Positions 56,201 to 64,000 of a stretch of DNA of 64,000 nucleotides are shown here, piece after piece. Location of the stretch: positions 7,006,001-7,070,000 of the forward strand of contig OW203762.1 of NCBI GenBank assembly GCA_934045905.1, in the 5' to 3' direction. Numbering within the stretch: position 1 is the stretch's first letter; each line of letters starts with the position of its first letter. The notes under the pieces are model-generated. The model had not been told where the DNA came from. It saw only the letters and a program-made list of their open reading frames with translations, and did no database searches. The translations under genes were made by a program, and so were the position numbers. Source of the stretch: Leuctra nigra (Eukaryota; Arthropoda; Insecta; Plecoptera; Leuctridae).

Positions 56201-58932
56201 TGTTGTTAATATAAGGGTTTAAATATTACGGTCCGTAGCTTATGGATGGCCACACGCTCCGTCTTGTCGTAAGCATTAGGTACGTATACGCAGTTCAAAA
56301 CTCCGCAATTGCGCGATCTGAACGCAGGAGTTGGAGAACTGAGCAATTAGCTCAAATTTTGTTCCGTTTTCCAATCTTTCTCTGGTTATCAGAGATTAGT
56401 TCTGCAGGAACTGAATGGGAAGACGGTGCTGGAAACTCATCTTGCAATGGACGCGTCAGACTCAGAACTGCAATGTTCCTACGTTTAACCTGCGCAGTCA
56501 AAACGCAACCCAACGGCTGGTGTATTGGATACCACGGTTATCGGCAGATCACCGAGGTTAAGCAACATTGAGCTGGTCAGTAGTTGGATGGGTGACCGTT
56601 CAACTCTGGCCTGTTACTTGCTGCCGTTGGGCCAGAGAGACTAGGTTGTTTAAGGTTAGTGTGACGACCTCATTCCACTTGTTATCAGTCCCTCGACGGC
56701 GCGGGTTGTAAAGGCCCGTGCTGTGAATGTCACACCGTCTTTCAGATGGTACGTTAGGTCGTCAATTGGTATCATTCGTCAGGAATAGAGCACATACGAG
56801 CAGTGCGTTTTGACTGCGCAGGTAACGTTACAGCTATGACGCGTCAACAGTACAGTTTCCAGCACCCTACTTGACAGTAGCTCTCTGACAAGGAGTGAAT
56901 GCAATGGTGTGACGTCACAGGGCTCTGACAAGGAGTGAATGCAATGGTGTGACGTCACAGGGCTCTGACGAGGAGTGAATGCAATGGTGTGACGTCACAG
57001 GGCTCTGACGAGGAGTGAATGCAATGGTGTGACGTCACAGGGCTCTGACAAGGAGTGAATGCAATGGTGTGACGTCACAGGGCTCTGACGAGGAGTGAAT
57101 GCAATGGTGTGACGTCACAGGGCTCTGACAAGGAGTGAATGCAATGGTGTGACGTCACAGGGCTCTGACGAGGAGTGAATGCAATGGTGTGACGTCACAG
57201 GGCTCTGACAAGGAGTGAATGCAATGGTGTGACGTCACAGGGCTCTGACAAGGAGTGAATGCAATGGTGTGACGTCACAGGGCTCTGGTGCGCGCCAACA
57301 CTGCGCGTGTGCAGGAGGTGGTGGAGACGGAGGACGAATACGACCGCTGGCTTGACGGCGGAGTGACGTCATCGCCACAGCAAACAACCCCCAAGCTGCT
57401 GCACACTGTCCTGCAGGTGAGCAACCTCAATCTATTTTCTGTAATATCGTATATCGTATAATTCGGGTATTTGGGTTTCCATTTGCTTTGGAACGTGCGT
57501 TGGAAGCATTTATAGTCGTATATTGGGATAGAACGGTGTTGTATAAAATGCAAGAGGCAAGCTCTAAAACTATATCCCAAATAATCCATGGAAACATTAT
57601 GTTTTACTCTCGAGTCCGACATTTTCCTTGATAACTCTGGCATTGAAATATCAACTAGCATTTAGTCTGTAAAAACAGAACGAGTTGTTTTAAACCTGAT
57701 GACGTATAGACAGCAATGTTATTTGCAACAAGCCATCAGATTTAAAATTGTGTTTTTGTGTTCATAACTGCCTCATGACGTCAGAGATCTATTGGCTCGA
57801 TTTCGAGCGTTCGAAAATTTGCTCGTTTTATTCAGACTTGGAATAAAGTTTCCTTGTCACAATTCATGGAAGATCAGGATGGGGCTCCTATAGAGTCGAA
57901 CACTGAATGCCGCCATTTTGTGTAACTATTATATACAAATAAAGAAACTGAAACTGAAAACTGAAACAGAATAATAAATTTTGGTTTGTCTACATCCATT
58001 TCAAGATTTCAAGTTTTTAAATTAATTCTACAACTAGAGAGATCCCTATTGTTCACCTGTATTCTCGTGGTGTCTTGATTCCCGTGGTGTCCGCCAGGTG
58101 GTGCCTGCTGACTCCGGCACGGCCCGGCTGCTGCGGCGTCCTGCACGACGTCACAGGGCGCCGCGACGCTCGTCTCAGCCGCGCAGGGTGAGTCGAGTCA
58201 CATGAGGTCGTAACTTGCAGACCTCACCCTAGAGTGGAGCGGCGATGAGGACTTAAGGTAACGGGACGCGTGGGTTCTTCAAAGTGTGTTCTTGAGTCTT
58301 CTACTCACAATAACAGAACACAATTGAAGAGCAGCACGCGCTCTCTCACCTTACCCAGACCTTCTTATAATCTGTTCATATACTGAGGAGTCAATCATGA
58401 TAGAAAATATGCGTGTACACAACTCAATTGAACAAGATCATATTCAAATATCTATCAAAAGAAAATAATAATAAGTAAATCACGCTTTATGTGAATGTAA
58501 CAGGCATTCAAAGGTTCGACCATAGAATTAGAAAGCCAGTAGTAATTGTCTTCGCTAGATAGAAGCTTAACCCAATAGGTCGTCTGTGTGAGCCATCGTC
58601 ACTCTCAAGACTAGTACCACAGGCTGTCACAGCGCCGCGTGTTGAGCTGCATGGATAGTCTGGTCTTTATTCTAGGAGATACCCTGCCGAGCGTCTATAC
58701 AGGTAGTGGCTGTAACAGAGGGGGTAAATCTGGAAATTCTTTTGAGCATGCGACTGTAAATGAACAATTGACGACCAGAAGTTAGTCTGGTCTAAAATTC
58801 ACCTTCCTTGAGTTAGTCTAACTGTACACCCTGGGACACATGTTACAGGTGGTCAGCAGTCCACAGATCCAGAGGTCAGATTCCAGCAGTGATCAGTTGC
58901 AATGCGAGGTCATAGTTCACCAGCCAGGTTAA
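34201..58932 (+). CDS. Cyclic nucleotide-gated channel subunit, CNGB/CNGL type, 15 exons
   Basis: Exons 34201-34290, 41166-41301, 42280-42394, 43419-43702, 44111-44424, 44516-44605, 44844-45025, 53761-53902, 54248-54407, 54826-55007, 55463-55620, 55886-55987, 57281-57416, 58098-58187 and 58849-58932 join in frame with GT-AG introns: 2265 bases, 754 residues. Residues ~1-208 are a cytoplasmic N-terminus with a poly-Pro stretch. S1-S4 are residues ~229-343 (S4 has [10 protein letters not shown]), S5 ~360-385, pore and S6 405-451, C-linker 452-555, and a cyclic-nucleotide-binding domain ~540-650 with FGEIALL and NRRTATV (Glu600, Arg613, Thr614). [14 protein letters not shown] and GGGNRRTA match the beta/CNGL branch. 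The product should be a cAMP/cGMP-gated plasma-membrane cation channel subunit of sensory cells. Exon 1 is the least certain part; further upstream exons are possible. Confidence 0.87.
34291..35188. other. Channel intron 1, proximal part
   Basis: AT-rich with a C run at 34733-34753 and GGGCCCCTGGCAAAATATTT, similar in type to the hAT-like end at 36095-36131. No gene seen. Confidence 0.45.
35189..35990 (+). mobile_element. Helentron-like element, copy 4
   Basis: 802 bp, TGAGCGAGCGAAGCGAGCG to CAACGCGTTACTCAGAGCG and TTTTCCTAG, then T. A T/A homopolymer of 24 bases sits near the left end. Confidence 0.65.
36095..36131. mobile_element. Solo hAT-like end
   Basis: ACCCGGTATAGTTACGCCAC then TG at 36131 is the inverted form of a CAGTGGCGTAACTATACCGG end, typical of animal hAT MITEs. 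A matching left end was not found. Confidence 0.4.
36186..41165 (+). repeat. 31-bp minisatellite (~160 units) built from the exon 2 splice acceptor
   Basis: The unit GGGCATGGTGTCAAGTTGTT + CCCTGTGCGCA is the reading of a pyrimidine tract, acceptor CAG and the first bases of channel exon 2. The last copy passes into GGCATGGTGTACCCC, the real exon. Higher-order structure is present: the GGCATGGTATCAGG variant and its neighbours recur near 36842, 37491, 38231, 38942, 39653 and 40394, a period of 650-740 bases. No stop codon occurs in the consensus in any plus frame. Confidence 0.96.
41166..41301 (+). CDS. Channel exon 2
   Basis: Starts right after the last TTCCCTGTGCGCAG of the 31-bp array (GGCATGGTGTACCCC) and ends GCTGCAG|GTGCGT. 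Encodes [17 protein letters not shown] and a Ser/Thr-rich tail. Confidence 0.75.
41395..41785. repeat. ~390-bp imperfect palindrome (foldback)
   Basis: Arms meet near 41590 at GAACCCGAAAATTACTAAATTT + TCGGGTTC; shared outer blocks are TGTAATTGTTAACAAAATAG (left) and its complement (right). In channel intron 2. Confidence 0.85.
42280..42394 (+). CDS. Channel exon 3
   Basis: Acceptor TTTCACTCTGCAG, donor GTCAGT; encodes [15 protein letters not shown] and a Ser-rich segment. A foldback element begins nine bases past the donor. Confidence 0.8.
42404..42955. mobile_element. 552-bp foldback MITE abutting the exon 3 donor
   Basis: Arms of about 190 bp begin CTCGCTAAAAAAAGATCAGC + ACTGCCCTCTGGTGG and are inverted at the right end. 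Nine bases separate it from the donor GT at 42395. No coding. Confidence 0.85.
43419..43702 (+). CDS. Channel exon 4
   Basis: Acceptor TTCTTCTTCTCAG, donor GTGAGT. Encodes [20 protein letters not shown], a Pro-rich linker and [13 protein letters not shown], the block just before S1. Confidence 0.88.
44111..44424 (+). CDS. Channel exon 5 (S1, S2, start of S3)
   Basis: Acceptor CAACTTATAG, donor GTCAGC. Encodes S1 ([20 protein letters not shown]), RSSFPYQT, S2 ([20 protein letters not shown]) and [10 protein letters not shown]. Confidence 0.92.
44516..44605 (+). CDS. Channel exon 6 (S3-S4)
   Basis: Thirty codons, acceptor CTTCTGTTTTAG, donor [21 protein letters not shown] and the S4 voltage-sensor remnant [10 protein letters not shown]. 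Confidence 0.92.
44844..45025 (+). CDS. Channel exon 7 (S5)
   Basis: Acceptor TAGTTTCAG, donor [20 protein letters not shown]5 ([20 protein letters not shown]) and the turret. The following intron is 8.7 kb. Confidence 0.92.
45149..45645 (+). repeat. TTC (GAA) microsatellite, ~165 triplets
   Basis: An almost pure CTT/TTC run with one interruption near 45553 that shifts register. It lies in channel intron 7, about 120 bases after the donor. Confidence 0.98.
45720..46558. mobile_element. hAT-like element remnant rich in GGAACTAGTTCC
   Basis: The right end CGTTCCTACCCAACACTG matches the CAGTGTTGGG-type ends of the 49624-53395 element. The body has many AGTTCC/GGAACT inverted motifs. The left end is not found and may have been lost beside the TTC microsatellite. 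Confidence 0.5.
46657..47559. mobile_element. TA-flanked element with long inverted repeats, copy 1
   Basis: ~140-bp inverted ends start TCCCCATAAAAAAACACTCC and share AGCCAAGTCTCTTCAACTT with 51972-53054. A second inverted pair inside (46890-47040 / 47240-47395) contains GGCCCTTATCAGGGCC. The right flank has TA. Confidence 0.68.
47570..48500 (-). repeat. Inverted relative of the 49803-51850 repeat family
   Basis: On the minus strand it reads from CTAGTGGAGCGGTCGCTCCA through CGTCAC-and-CCGGAAGTGA blocks (near 48050, 47930, 47775), matching the plus-strand copy beginning at 49805. Terminal GTGGAGCGGTCGCTCCAC is itself palindromic. Confidence 0.7.
48418..49510 (-). pseudogene. RTE-like reverse transcriptase, 5'-truncated and frameshifted
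   Basis: Three minus-strand frames together give an [17 protein letters not shown] and [20 protein letters not shown] (~49510-49350), then [18 protein letters not shown] and YADDTVLLA (49303-49070), then [28 protein letters not shown] and [13 protein letters not shown] (49047-48520). Frame changes fall near 49345 and 49065. The YADD catalytic motif is intact but the enzyme is dead. It lies antisense inside channel intron 7. Confidence 0.88.
50947..51830 (+). repeat. ~118-bp x8 array with GCCGCCATT, CCGGAAGTG and TGACGTCA
   Basis: Near-regular copies of ACCGGAAGTGACGTCATAT occur at about 50947, 51064, 51181, 51300, 51417, 51535, 51656 and 51772, each preceded by CGGCCGCCATT and followed by CTGTACCGATTGCAACCAAA. 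Diverged copies extend back to ~50220. Confidence 0.92.
51972..53054. mobile_element. TA-flanked element with ~200-bp inverted repeats, copy 2 (1083 bp)
   Basis: TCCCAGAAAAAAACACTCCG at the left end is inverted at the right end, with TA on both sides. Inverted similarity continues for ~200 bases through GAGTGATATCAAAAAAGGAG and GACTTGGCGCATCGTTTTT. Likely a Tc1/mariner-type non-autonomous element, nested in the hAT-like one. Confidence 0.78.
53404..53640 (-). mobile_element. 5S-rRNA-related SINE fragment
   Basis: The minus strand contains TAAGCAACATTGAACGGGG, GTTGGGCCAGAGAGACT, CTGTTATCAGT and CACCGTCCTTCGGATGGGACG, the same blocks as the better copy at 56500-56800. The 5S-like head is mostly missing. 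Confidence 0.65.
53761..53902 (+). CDS. Channel exon 8 (pore and S6)
   Basis: Acceptor GATTTGCAG, donor GTAGGT. Encodes [18 protein letters not shown] and S6 ([17 protein letters not shown]). A Lys follows the TSIG filter motif where CNGA channels have Glu and vertebrate CNGB1 has Gly. Confidence 0.93.
54248..54407 (+). CDS. Channel exon 9 (C-linker)
   Basis: Acceptor TTTGTGCGCAG, donor [23 protein letters not shown] through [17 protein letters not shown], the conserved C-linker of CNG channels. Confidence 0.93.
54826..55007 (+). CDS. Channel exon 10 (C-linker to binding domain)
   Basis: Acceptor TGTATTCGCAG, donor [43 protein letters not shown] and the first beta strands of the binding domain. 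Confidence 0.93.
55270..55430 (+). repeat. Dispersed repeat, second copy of the 19600-19900 family
   Basis: GCCGCGGTGGTGGAGCTTAA, GACCTGGTCCCACGCCCTTC and CTCCTCGGGCCGGCCCACCC. Ends about 30 bases before channel exon 11. Confidence 0.5.
55463..55620 (+). CDS. Channel exon 11 (phosphate-binding cassette)
   Basis: Acceptor GGGACGTAG, donor [33 protein letters not shown] and [10 protein letters not shown]. The exon end plus donor is duplicated 44 bases downstream. Confidence 0.93.
55598..55680 (+). repeat. 44-bp duplication spanning the exon 11 splice donor
   Basis: AACAGAC[G/A]CACCGCCACT + GTCAG|GTACATCCC + TTGTTCC occurs at 55598 and again at 55642. The second copy offers an alternative donor at 55665; using it would shift the frame by 44 bases. 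Confidence 0.9.
55886..55987 (+). CDS. Channel exon 12 (end of binding domain)
   Basis: Acceptor GTCGAGCAG, donor [26 protein letters not shown] and [10 protein letters not shown]. Confidence 0.92.
56500..56800 (+). mobile_element. 5S-rRNA-derived SINE (SINE3 type)
   Basis: The head reads ATACCACGGTTATCGGCAGA, TCACCGAGGTTAAGCAACAT, then GGTCAGTAGTTGGATGGGTG + ACCG, closely matching animal 5S rRNA including the internal polymerase III promoter. A body follows with GGGCCAGAGAGACTAGG and a TTTCAGATGGTACGTTAGG segment. It lies in channel intron 12. Confidence 0.82.
56881..57280 (+). repeat. 40-bp x10 tandem array carrying the exon 13 splice acceptor
   Basis: Ten exact 40-bp units contain GGCTCTGACAAGGAGTGAAT and GCAATGGTGTGACGTCACAG. 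The last GACGTCACAG is the acceptor of exon 13 (GGCTCTGGTGCGC), so every unit repeats an acceptor plus seven exon bases. An A/G variant distinguishes two unit subtypes. Confidence 0.95.
57281..57416 (+). CDS. Channel exon 13
   Basis: Starts after GACGTCACAG at the end of the 40-bp array and ends [32 protein letters not shown] and an acidic, then Thr/Pro-rich tail. Confidence 0.83.
58098..58187 (+). CDS. Channel exon 14
   Basis: Acceptor GTCCGCCAG, donor GTGAGT. An Arg-rich thirty-codon segment ([20 protein letters not shown]), open and in phase. Confidence 0.75.
58849..58932 (+). CDS. Channel exon 15 (candidate last exon)
   Basis: Acceptor ACATGTTACAG; 27 codons ([16 protein letters not shown] ... 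VIVHQPG) to TAA at 58930. The stop overlaps a donor-like GTTAAGT, so further exons cannot be fully excluded. Confidence 0.65.
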   Translation: MVSSPQIQRSDSSSDQLQCEVIVHQPG

Positions 58933-60505
58933 GTACACTCTCGGATACGTGAATTTCTTCGGATCTAATCAGATATACTTAACCATTAGTTTGAGATTCA
59001 GTTAGCGCCAGCTCCACTTGGGAAGTGTGGTGAGTTATAATTGTATACTGCAGCCAATGTAGCCTGAAGTTAGAGAGCTCTCTAGGCTCTATACCTGAGG
59101 TTAATTTAAACTGAGGAAATAAGCTCTAGAATTAAACTGCCGTATATAATGGACATACACCGAGTTTTCCAGCTAGGAGCTCACTTACTATAACTAACTG
59201 TGGCTCGGCCCTAAAAACTGAAACGCGAAATCGATTGGTATTTTGTAAAATGTAAGTTTTGGGCTACTGCGTTATTGTATTCTGATATTAATTTTGCCTC
59301 GATTTACTGTTTCTTGATTTTACTTCATAATTCATGGTAGTTTTCTTGTATCTGATAATAGATAACTGAAAGAATTGTGGTTGTGTGTACACTTTTGACC
59401 GGCAAATGGGAAGAATACTTGCATTGTGGGGCTAGCAAAATTGAAATATAAGTTTTGTATGATCTAATATCAAAATGCTATCAGTATTTTTGAGAACAAT
59501 TTACAAAATTAAGGAAGACACGTGCTCAGTATTCCAAATCAAGATTTATCTGCACATATTCAGACAACATATTTTTGTTTGCTCAATTTTACTCTTTTAC
59601 AATTTATTTCTCAACAAAGAGGAAGTCCGGACATGTGACATTTTTTCAGACTCCTCAAAGTCAAATGTGTCTATAGTGAGGGACGTAAGCACAAAAATTG
59701 TGCAAAATGTGATACAAATTTTTCCTTTAACAGTCTTATAGGAAATTTTCCGCTCTTTCATAATTTCGATATCCTCAAAAAATCGGGCGGCCATTTTGGG
59801 CCCCAGGGCTGTCCAAAGTGCCAAAAAGTGTGTATTTCAGTGAAATTATAAAACTTTTGTAAATTTATTGTTCTTGTATAATAAACGATGTGTCAGGAAC
59901 GTACGATAAAAAAAATAAAAATTCTAAGTATAACGAAAGTTGTATTTATTCAAGAAATTAAAGATGTCGGCGAGTAAGCTCTAAAATAGCCGCTATTTTG
60001 AGGGAATTCGTGTTTCAAGGTTGCAGTTGCTTATGTATGTTCATATTATGGACATTTAACTTAAAAATCGTTGGATCGCGAAATTAACCCTTTGGGGGGT
60101 GGGGGGTGGAGACCTAAAGGTTTCGATGTGTGTAAAATAATCCATAGTAGATAGAGACTAATAATTTCTTGCACACACTAATAAAACTGTGCTCTGTTCG
60201 AAAAAAATCACGAGATCCTAAAATTATGCCGCCATCTTGGATGAGACGCGTTTATGTTTCGTTATTTTGCGCACAGCAGTTGAAAAAATTGATGATAAAT
60301 TGGCTACTTTGCTCATCCCTTGTTCACTGCAAAGGTATTGAGTCACCGCCTCCTGAACTAAAATCCTTTTCTATAATACGCTTAAAAGAGAAGAACGTCG
60401 TCCCCGTAGCAACGTGGCTGAAAATTTGGTTCTTTATACAAATCTTGAATTTTCCACCGATCAAGTTGAAACTCTCCAGTAATGTACAAAATTACGTGAC
60501 TTGAT
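58933..60505. other. Channel 3' flank, non-coding
   Basis: Probable 3' UTR then intergenic DNA. AATAAA-type signals occur near 59878 and 59915. No coding frame recognised. Confidence 0.45.
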
Positions 60506-60506
60506 T

Positions 60507-60788
60507 TATAGTAACCACAGCCTTCTCGACAGTCACTTCGTTCTCTGGGTAGCTGCCTGCCGACCGCCGATGCAAACTATGACGTCATCGGGTTCTTGCA
60601 CGCTCGGGAGCGCTACTCCAGGCTGGGTGGCAATAAAATGAACTAACCAATAGTACATTTTATTGCCACCCCCGCCGGGAGTAGCGCTCCCGAGCGTGCA
60701 AGAACACGATGACGTCATAGTTTGCATCGGCGGTCGGCAGGCAGCTACCCAGAGAACGAAGTGACTGTCGAGAAGGCTGTGATAGTAA
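60507..60788. mobile_element. Foldback element with ~125-bp arms
   Basis: Arms CACAGCCTTCTCGACAGTCA ... (left) and ... TGACTGTCGAGAAGGCTGTG (right) pair almost throughout, with a short centre around AATGAACTAACCAATAGTAC. The flanks share ATAGTAAC. Both arms contain ATGACGTCAT. Confidence 0.9.
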
Positions 60789-61261
60789 CACTTTCGCGAC
60801 ATTCTGTTCAGTATTTACCGAGTAATTCGTGAAAAACATCGCCTTTTCTGATCTCTTAAGGCCACTCTACCCTACGTCATAGTTCACAATGCAATGGCAA
60901 TCACCAAAACCCAAGGAGAGCGCCATTTTGTTTTGAAGGGTCACTTTTCAATCGAATATCTTTCTCCAGTGTGACTAGATACAATAATGCGGGTTGAACT
61001 GAAGTGTTCATAAAAGATTGCTCCTCAATGTTTCATATGACACTTTGTAATGACTGTAATGAAAATGCTTCCCTGAACCCAAAAAGTGGGGGGCGAAATA
61101 CGGCAAAACATCGACCACATGGCGACTGTCAGACAACATTAAACTGGACAATACGAAATAAATAATCACATACCTGCAATTCTAGCTGACGAGTATTCCT
61201 TATTTTTACCACATTTCTTCCTAGTATCAATTACACATCACGAAACATTGCCTACTCGCCT

Positions 61262-61640
61262 GTGCCGTTACTCTATTTATTACGATTGAACACCATATTT
61301 AAATTTTGCTTCCACTAAAATGTTCACGATATCAATATTGTCTGCATGCGCAAGTAAAAAATAGATTTCAGGAAAAGCTACTCTTCTAATTGTAATATAG
61401 GTTGTGAAATACTATTATCAAATGTATATTATTCTTACTTGTACAGATATTATCTGAGTTGAAAAAAAAACAATTGATGAAGTCACGGCCACCTGTATAT
61501 TGAATTTATGCTTCTTCAAAATTTGAATAGTACCGCCAACATGACATAATGTATTCATACGCCATGACGTAAGGCTCATATCAAAATCATTCAGTGAAAT
61601 TTAAATATGGTGTTCAATCGTAATAAATAGAGTGACGGCA
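61262..61640. repeat. Inverted duplication of a 45-bp RT 3' end
   Basis: GTGCCGTTACTCTATTTATT at 61262-61306 is the reverse complement of 61596-61640, where it forms the end of the RT fragment. It frames a ~290-bp spacer. Confidence 0.8.
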
Positions 61641-62273
61641 CAGATCTGTGCCGATCTGTTATCTGTGCCACGAAGGTTTCTCATAGCAAAGTTTATGCAT
61701 TTTGTAGATTTAGTCACGACTCTTTCTACTTGCGGAGCCCAACTCATCTTATTGTTAAGGACTACTCCAAGATACTTGTACTCCTTTACCACCTCTAAGG
61801 GTTTCCCCCTGAGAAGAAGGTGTAGCTTTGTAGCATTGCGTTCGGTGGAAAAGCACATTGCCTGACACTTGCCTACATTAAGTCCCATTCGATTTTCTTT
61901 TACCCATTCTTCTACTTTCACAAGATCTGATTGAAGTTCCTCAATATCATCACTGCTTTGAACAGATCGCAGAATTACGCAGTCATCTGCAAAGAGTCTT
62001 GTGCGTGAAGTAAGTCCATTCTTAATATCATTTATGTAAATCAAAAAGAGAAGAGGTCCCAACACACTCCCCTGGGGAACACCTGATGTAACAGCTTGCT
62101 CTCTTGACTCTATCATTTCCTACTCTCACCTTCTGCACACGGCCGTCAAGAAAGTCGCCAACCCAGTTCATCACCCTTTTGTTGTTTATCACTGTCCCCA
62201 GTTTAGCCATTAGTAGTGAGTGAGGAACCTTGTTGAGATCGGAAGTTGCGTTACGATTCAAGTCTATAGGCAT
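61601..62273 (-). pseudogene. CR1/Jockey-like reverse transcriptase fragment, frameshifted
   Basis: Two minus-strand frames are joined near 62095: DLNKVPHSLLMAKL and WVGDFLDGRVQKVRVG (62273-62110), then VTSGVPQGSVLGPLLFLIYI, RLFADDCVI, GLNVGKCQAM and YKYLGVVLNNKMSW (62116-61601). The catalytic FADD is intact, but both termini are missing. Confidence 0.85.
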
Positions 62274-62280
62274 CCTGCGT

Positions 62281-63890
62281 GAGAAAGTGTTTACCTTGGT
62301 TGTTATGACAACATGATTTAATATGGCGGCTTCAGTGGTAGACGCTTTGAATCTGTGGACCTTGGTCAGTGACTAACTGACTGTCAAGAAGGCTCTGGAG
62401 CTGTTCTAATTTTCTTTCATTGGCCAGAAAAGATTGAGATATACCACGGCAGTGTTGTTACTTTTTAACGCTAGATGGCTCACTGCAACATTTCTAGAGA
62501 CCTTGGAGAGATGACGTCACGAGCAGGATTCCTATAGACATCGCGAATTTAGCACAATTTTCAACGAAAAATGACTTTTCCTGTACATAATTTCAAGCGA
62601 ACTGGCAAGCAAAAAGTTTCGTTTGAATCCGATAAGTATTTAGAGAGATACTAAATATAAACCAAATCGTCATTGAAAAAGTCACTTTTTTCGAAACTTT
62701 CCAAATGTAGGAGTGAATTTATTTGGCAGTGAAGAAAATATTGGAATTTCCACTGGAGACCTTGACTATAATCATGGCAAACCAACATTTCATAAATGCT
62801 GAAATTTTTGGAGTGGGTTATGGGGGGGGGGGGGGGGCGGCACAAGGGAACATTTCTGTCCAGAACGTATTTTATTGTTACCTTTTGATATTGGACCTAA
62901 TTTCCAATATTACGTCTCTCATTTGATATGACTATATAAACAAATATCAAGCAAGCAAGAACATATATTTTCTGCTTACTTCACAACTTAGCATTTTATC
63001 AAAAGATTTTAATTGGTACACCTACATACCTAATACTGAATCGTTCGTTGATGTTTTCATGTGTGCAGAGAATATGCGAACGATTAAATAATCATGATAA
63101 GTTAGAAAGTGGAAACATGCATAAAATTGTATATTGAAAATTTCCTAATTTTTTAAGTTATTACATAAAAAGTGACGAACTTCGATTAAATCTCGATACC
63201 ACTTTTCGTTCATCATAATTGCAAATCAAATCATATTCCATTTTAATATCAATCACGCCTATTTGTTTTAATTCAGTTTCAAATATTTATTCTTATTTTG
63301 ACCCCCCCCCCCCCCCCCCCCGTGATGGACTTGGCCAGTCGCGTTGATCGGTTGCGGAGAAGAATACCCTAGACTATGATGTACATCTCCTGACACAAAA
63401 ATTCAATTGTAAACGGATTCGATTAAATAAAATTTTGGAACCTGAATTCGATCATCACATAGATACATTTTATTCTGTTGTGTTTCAAATATTATAAAAT
63501 CATTTTAATTCTATATACCATATATCTATATCTACATGCAACTGAAGTTTTTGTTTTTATTTAACATTGAGTTGTACTGTTCATATTTTTATAATGCTTA
63601 AAATGCTTAAAATAATAATATTGAGTTATTCACGATATATTTAAATATTTTAAAAATAGTTACACATGGTTTCTTTTTTTCTAATTTACATTGTACACTA
63701 CAGGTGTGCATTGGGGTTAGTGTGGGGTTAGTATGCACCTTCCACAGATATAACTATAAAAAAGCCTTGATTTGCATTTATGTTCGGTCATTCCGTGAGT
63801 TGAAAAAAATTATCACGAGAGACAATTCTTTGCCAGCATATCAGAGTAGTTTTATTTTAATGGTGGTCCATCTTCAGCAGTGTTGAATCC
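62281..63890. other. Non-coding AT-rich DNA
   Basis: Contains a G tract at 62822-62837 and a C tract at 63302-63320; otherwise nothing recognised on either strand. Confidence 0.45.
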
Positions 63891-63892
63891 AG

Positions 63893-63952
63893 GCATACCT
63901 CGGGGGGGGGGGGGGGGGCAGTGCCCCCCCCCCCCCCCCCCCCGAGGTATGC
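63893..63952. repeat. 60-bp palindrome with G and C tracts
   Basis: GCATACCTC, a run of ~17 G, CAGTG, a run of ~22 C, GAGGTATGC. It can form a hairpin, or quadruplex/i-motif structures. Confidence 0.9.
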
Positions 63953-64000
63953 ATGTGCCCCCCCCGGCACAAATACCTATTCAAAATACCTTCAAAATAA

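Noticed and set aside
56529..56600. A functional 5S rRNA gene
   Set aside because: Only about 70 bases match, with several changes in stems, and a SINE body follows; no terminator-type T run at the right place.

Overview
This window is eukaryotic nuclear DNA from an arthropod, most likely an insect. The genes are split by GT-AG introns, non-coding DNA is AT-rich, coding exons are GC-rich, and repeats take up much of the length. I cannot fix the species. No bacterial operons, CRISPR arrays or rRNA operons are visible.

Three host genes can be built exon by exon. (1) A complete seven-exon serine carboxypeptidase (peptidase family S10, CPVL/vitellogenic-carboxypeptidase type) lies on the minus strand at 20154-13809 and encodes 478 residues with a signal peptide and an intact Ser-Asp-His triad. 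(2) A secreted Gly/His-rich protein lies on the minus strand. Its large exon is 23542-22517. I propose a 21-nt first coding exon at 31133-31113, just below a TATA box, which would make one 348-residue product. (3) A cyclic nucleotide-gated channel subunit of the beta/CNGL type lies on the plus strand, 34201-58932. Fifteen exons keep frame throughout and encode 754 residues with S1-S6, pore, C-linker and cyclic-nucleotide-binding domain.

Layout: 1-13400 is retrotransposon remains (an EN domain running off the left edge, an ORF1 with an SGNH domain, RT scraps), a hAT-like element, a twin MITE and tandem arrays. 13600-20160 is the carboxypeptidase gene. 20160-22500 holds repeat fragments. 22500-31200 is the Gly-rich gene with a repeat-filled intron. 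31200-34200 is repeats and unassigned DNA. 34200-58930 is the channel gene; its intron 1 holds a 5-kb 31-bp array and its intron 7 holds a 0.5-kb TTC microsatellite plus a nest of transposons. 58930-64000 is non-coding with a large foldback and a broken RT.

The most unusual signal is that five separate tandem repeats straddle splice sites of the two multi-exon genes: a 59-bp x7 array over a donor and a ~150-bp x4 array over an acceptor in the carboxypeptidase; a 31-bp x~160 array over an acceptor, a 44-bp x2 repeat over a donor and a 40-bp x10 array over an acceptor in the channel. Each array carries many copies of a usable-looking splice site, and in every case the copy next to the intact exon keeps the gene readable. 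The mobile fraction is also clear: four hAT-like elements with 8-bp target duplications (one missing its left end besides), TA-flanked elements, four copies of a Helentron-like element, 5S-rRNA-derived SINEs and several foldback elements.
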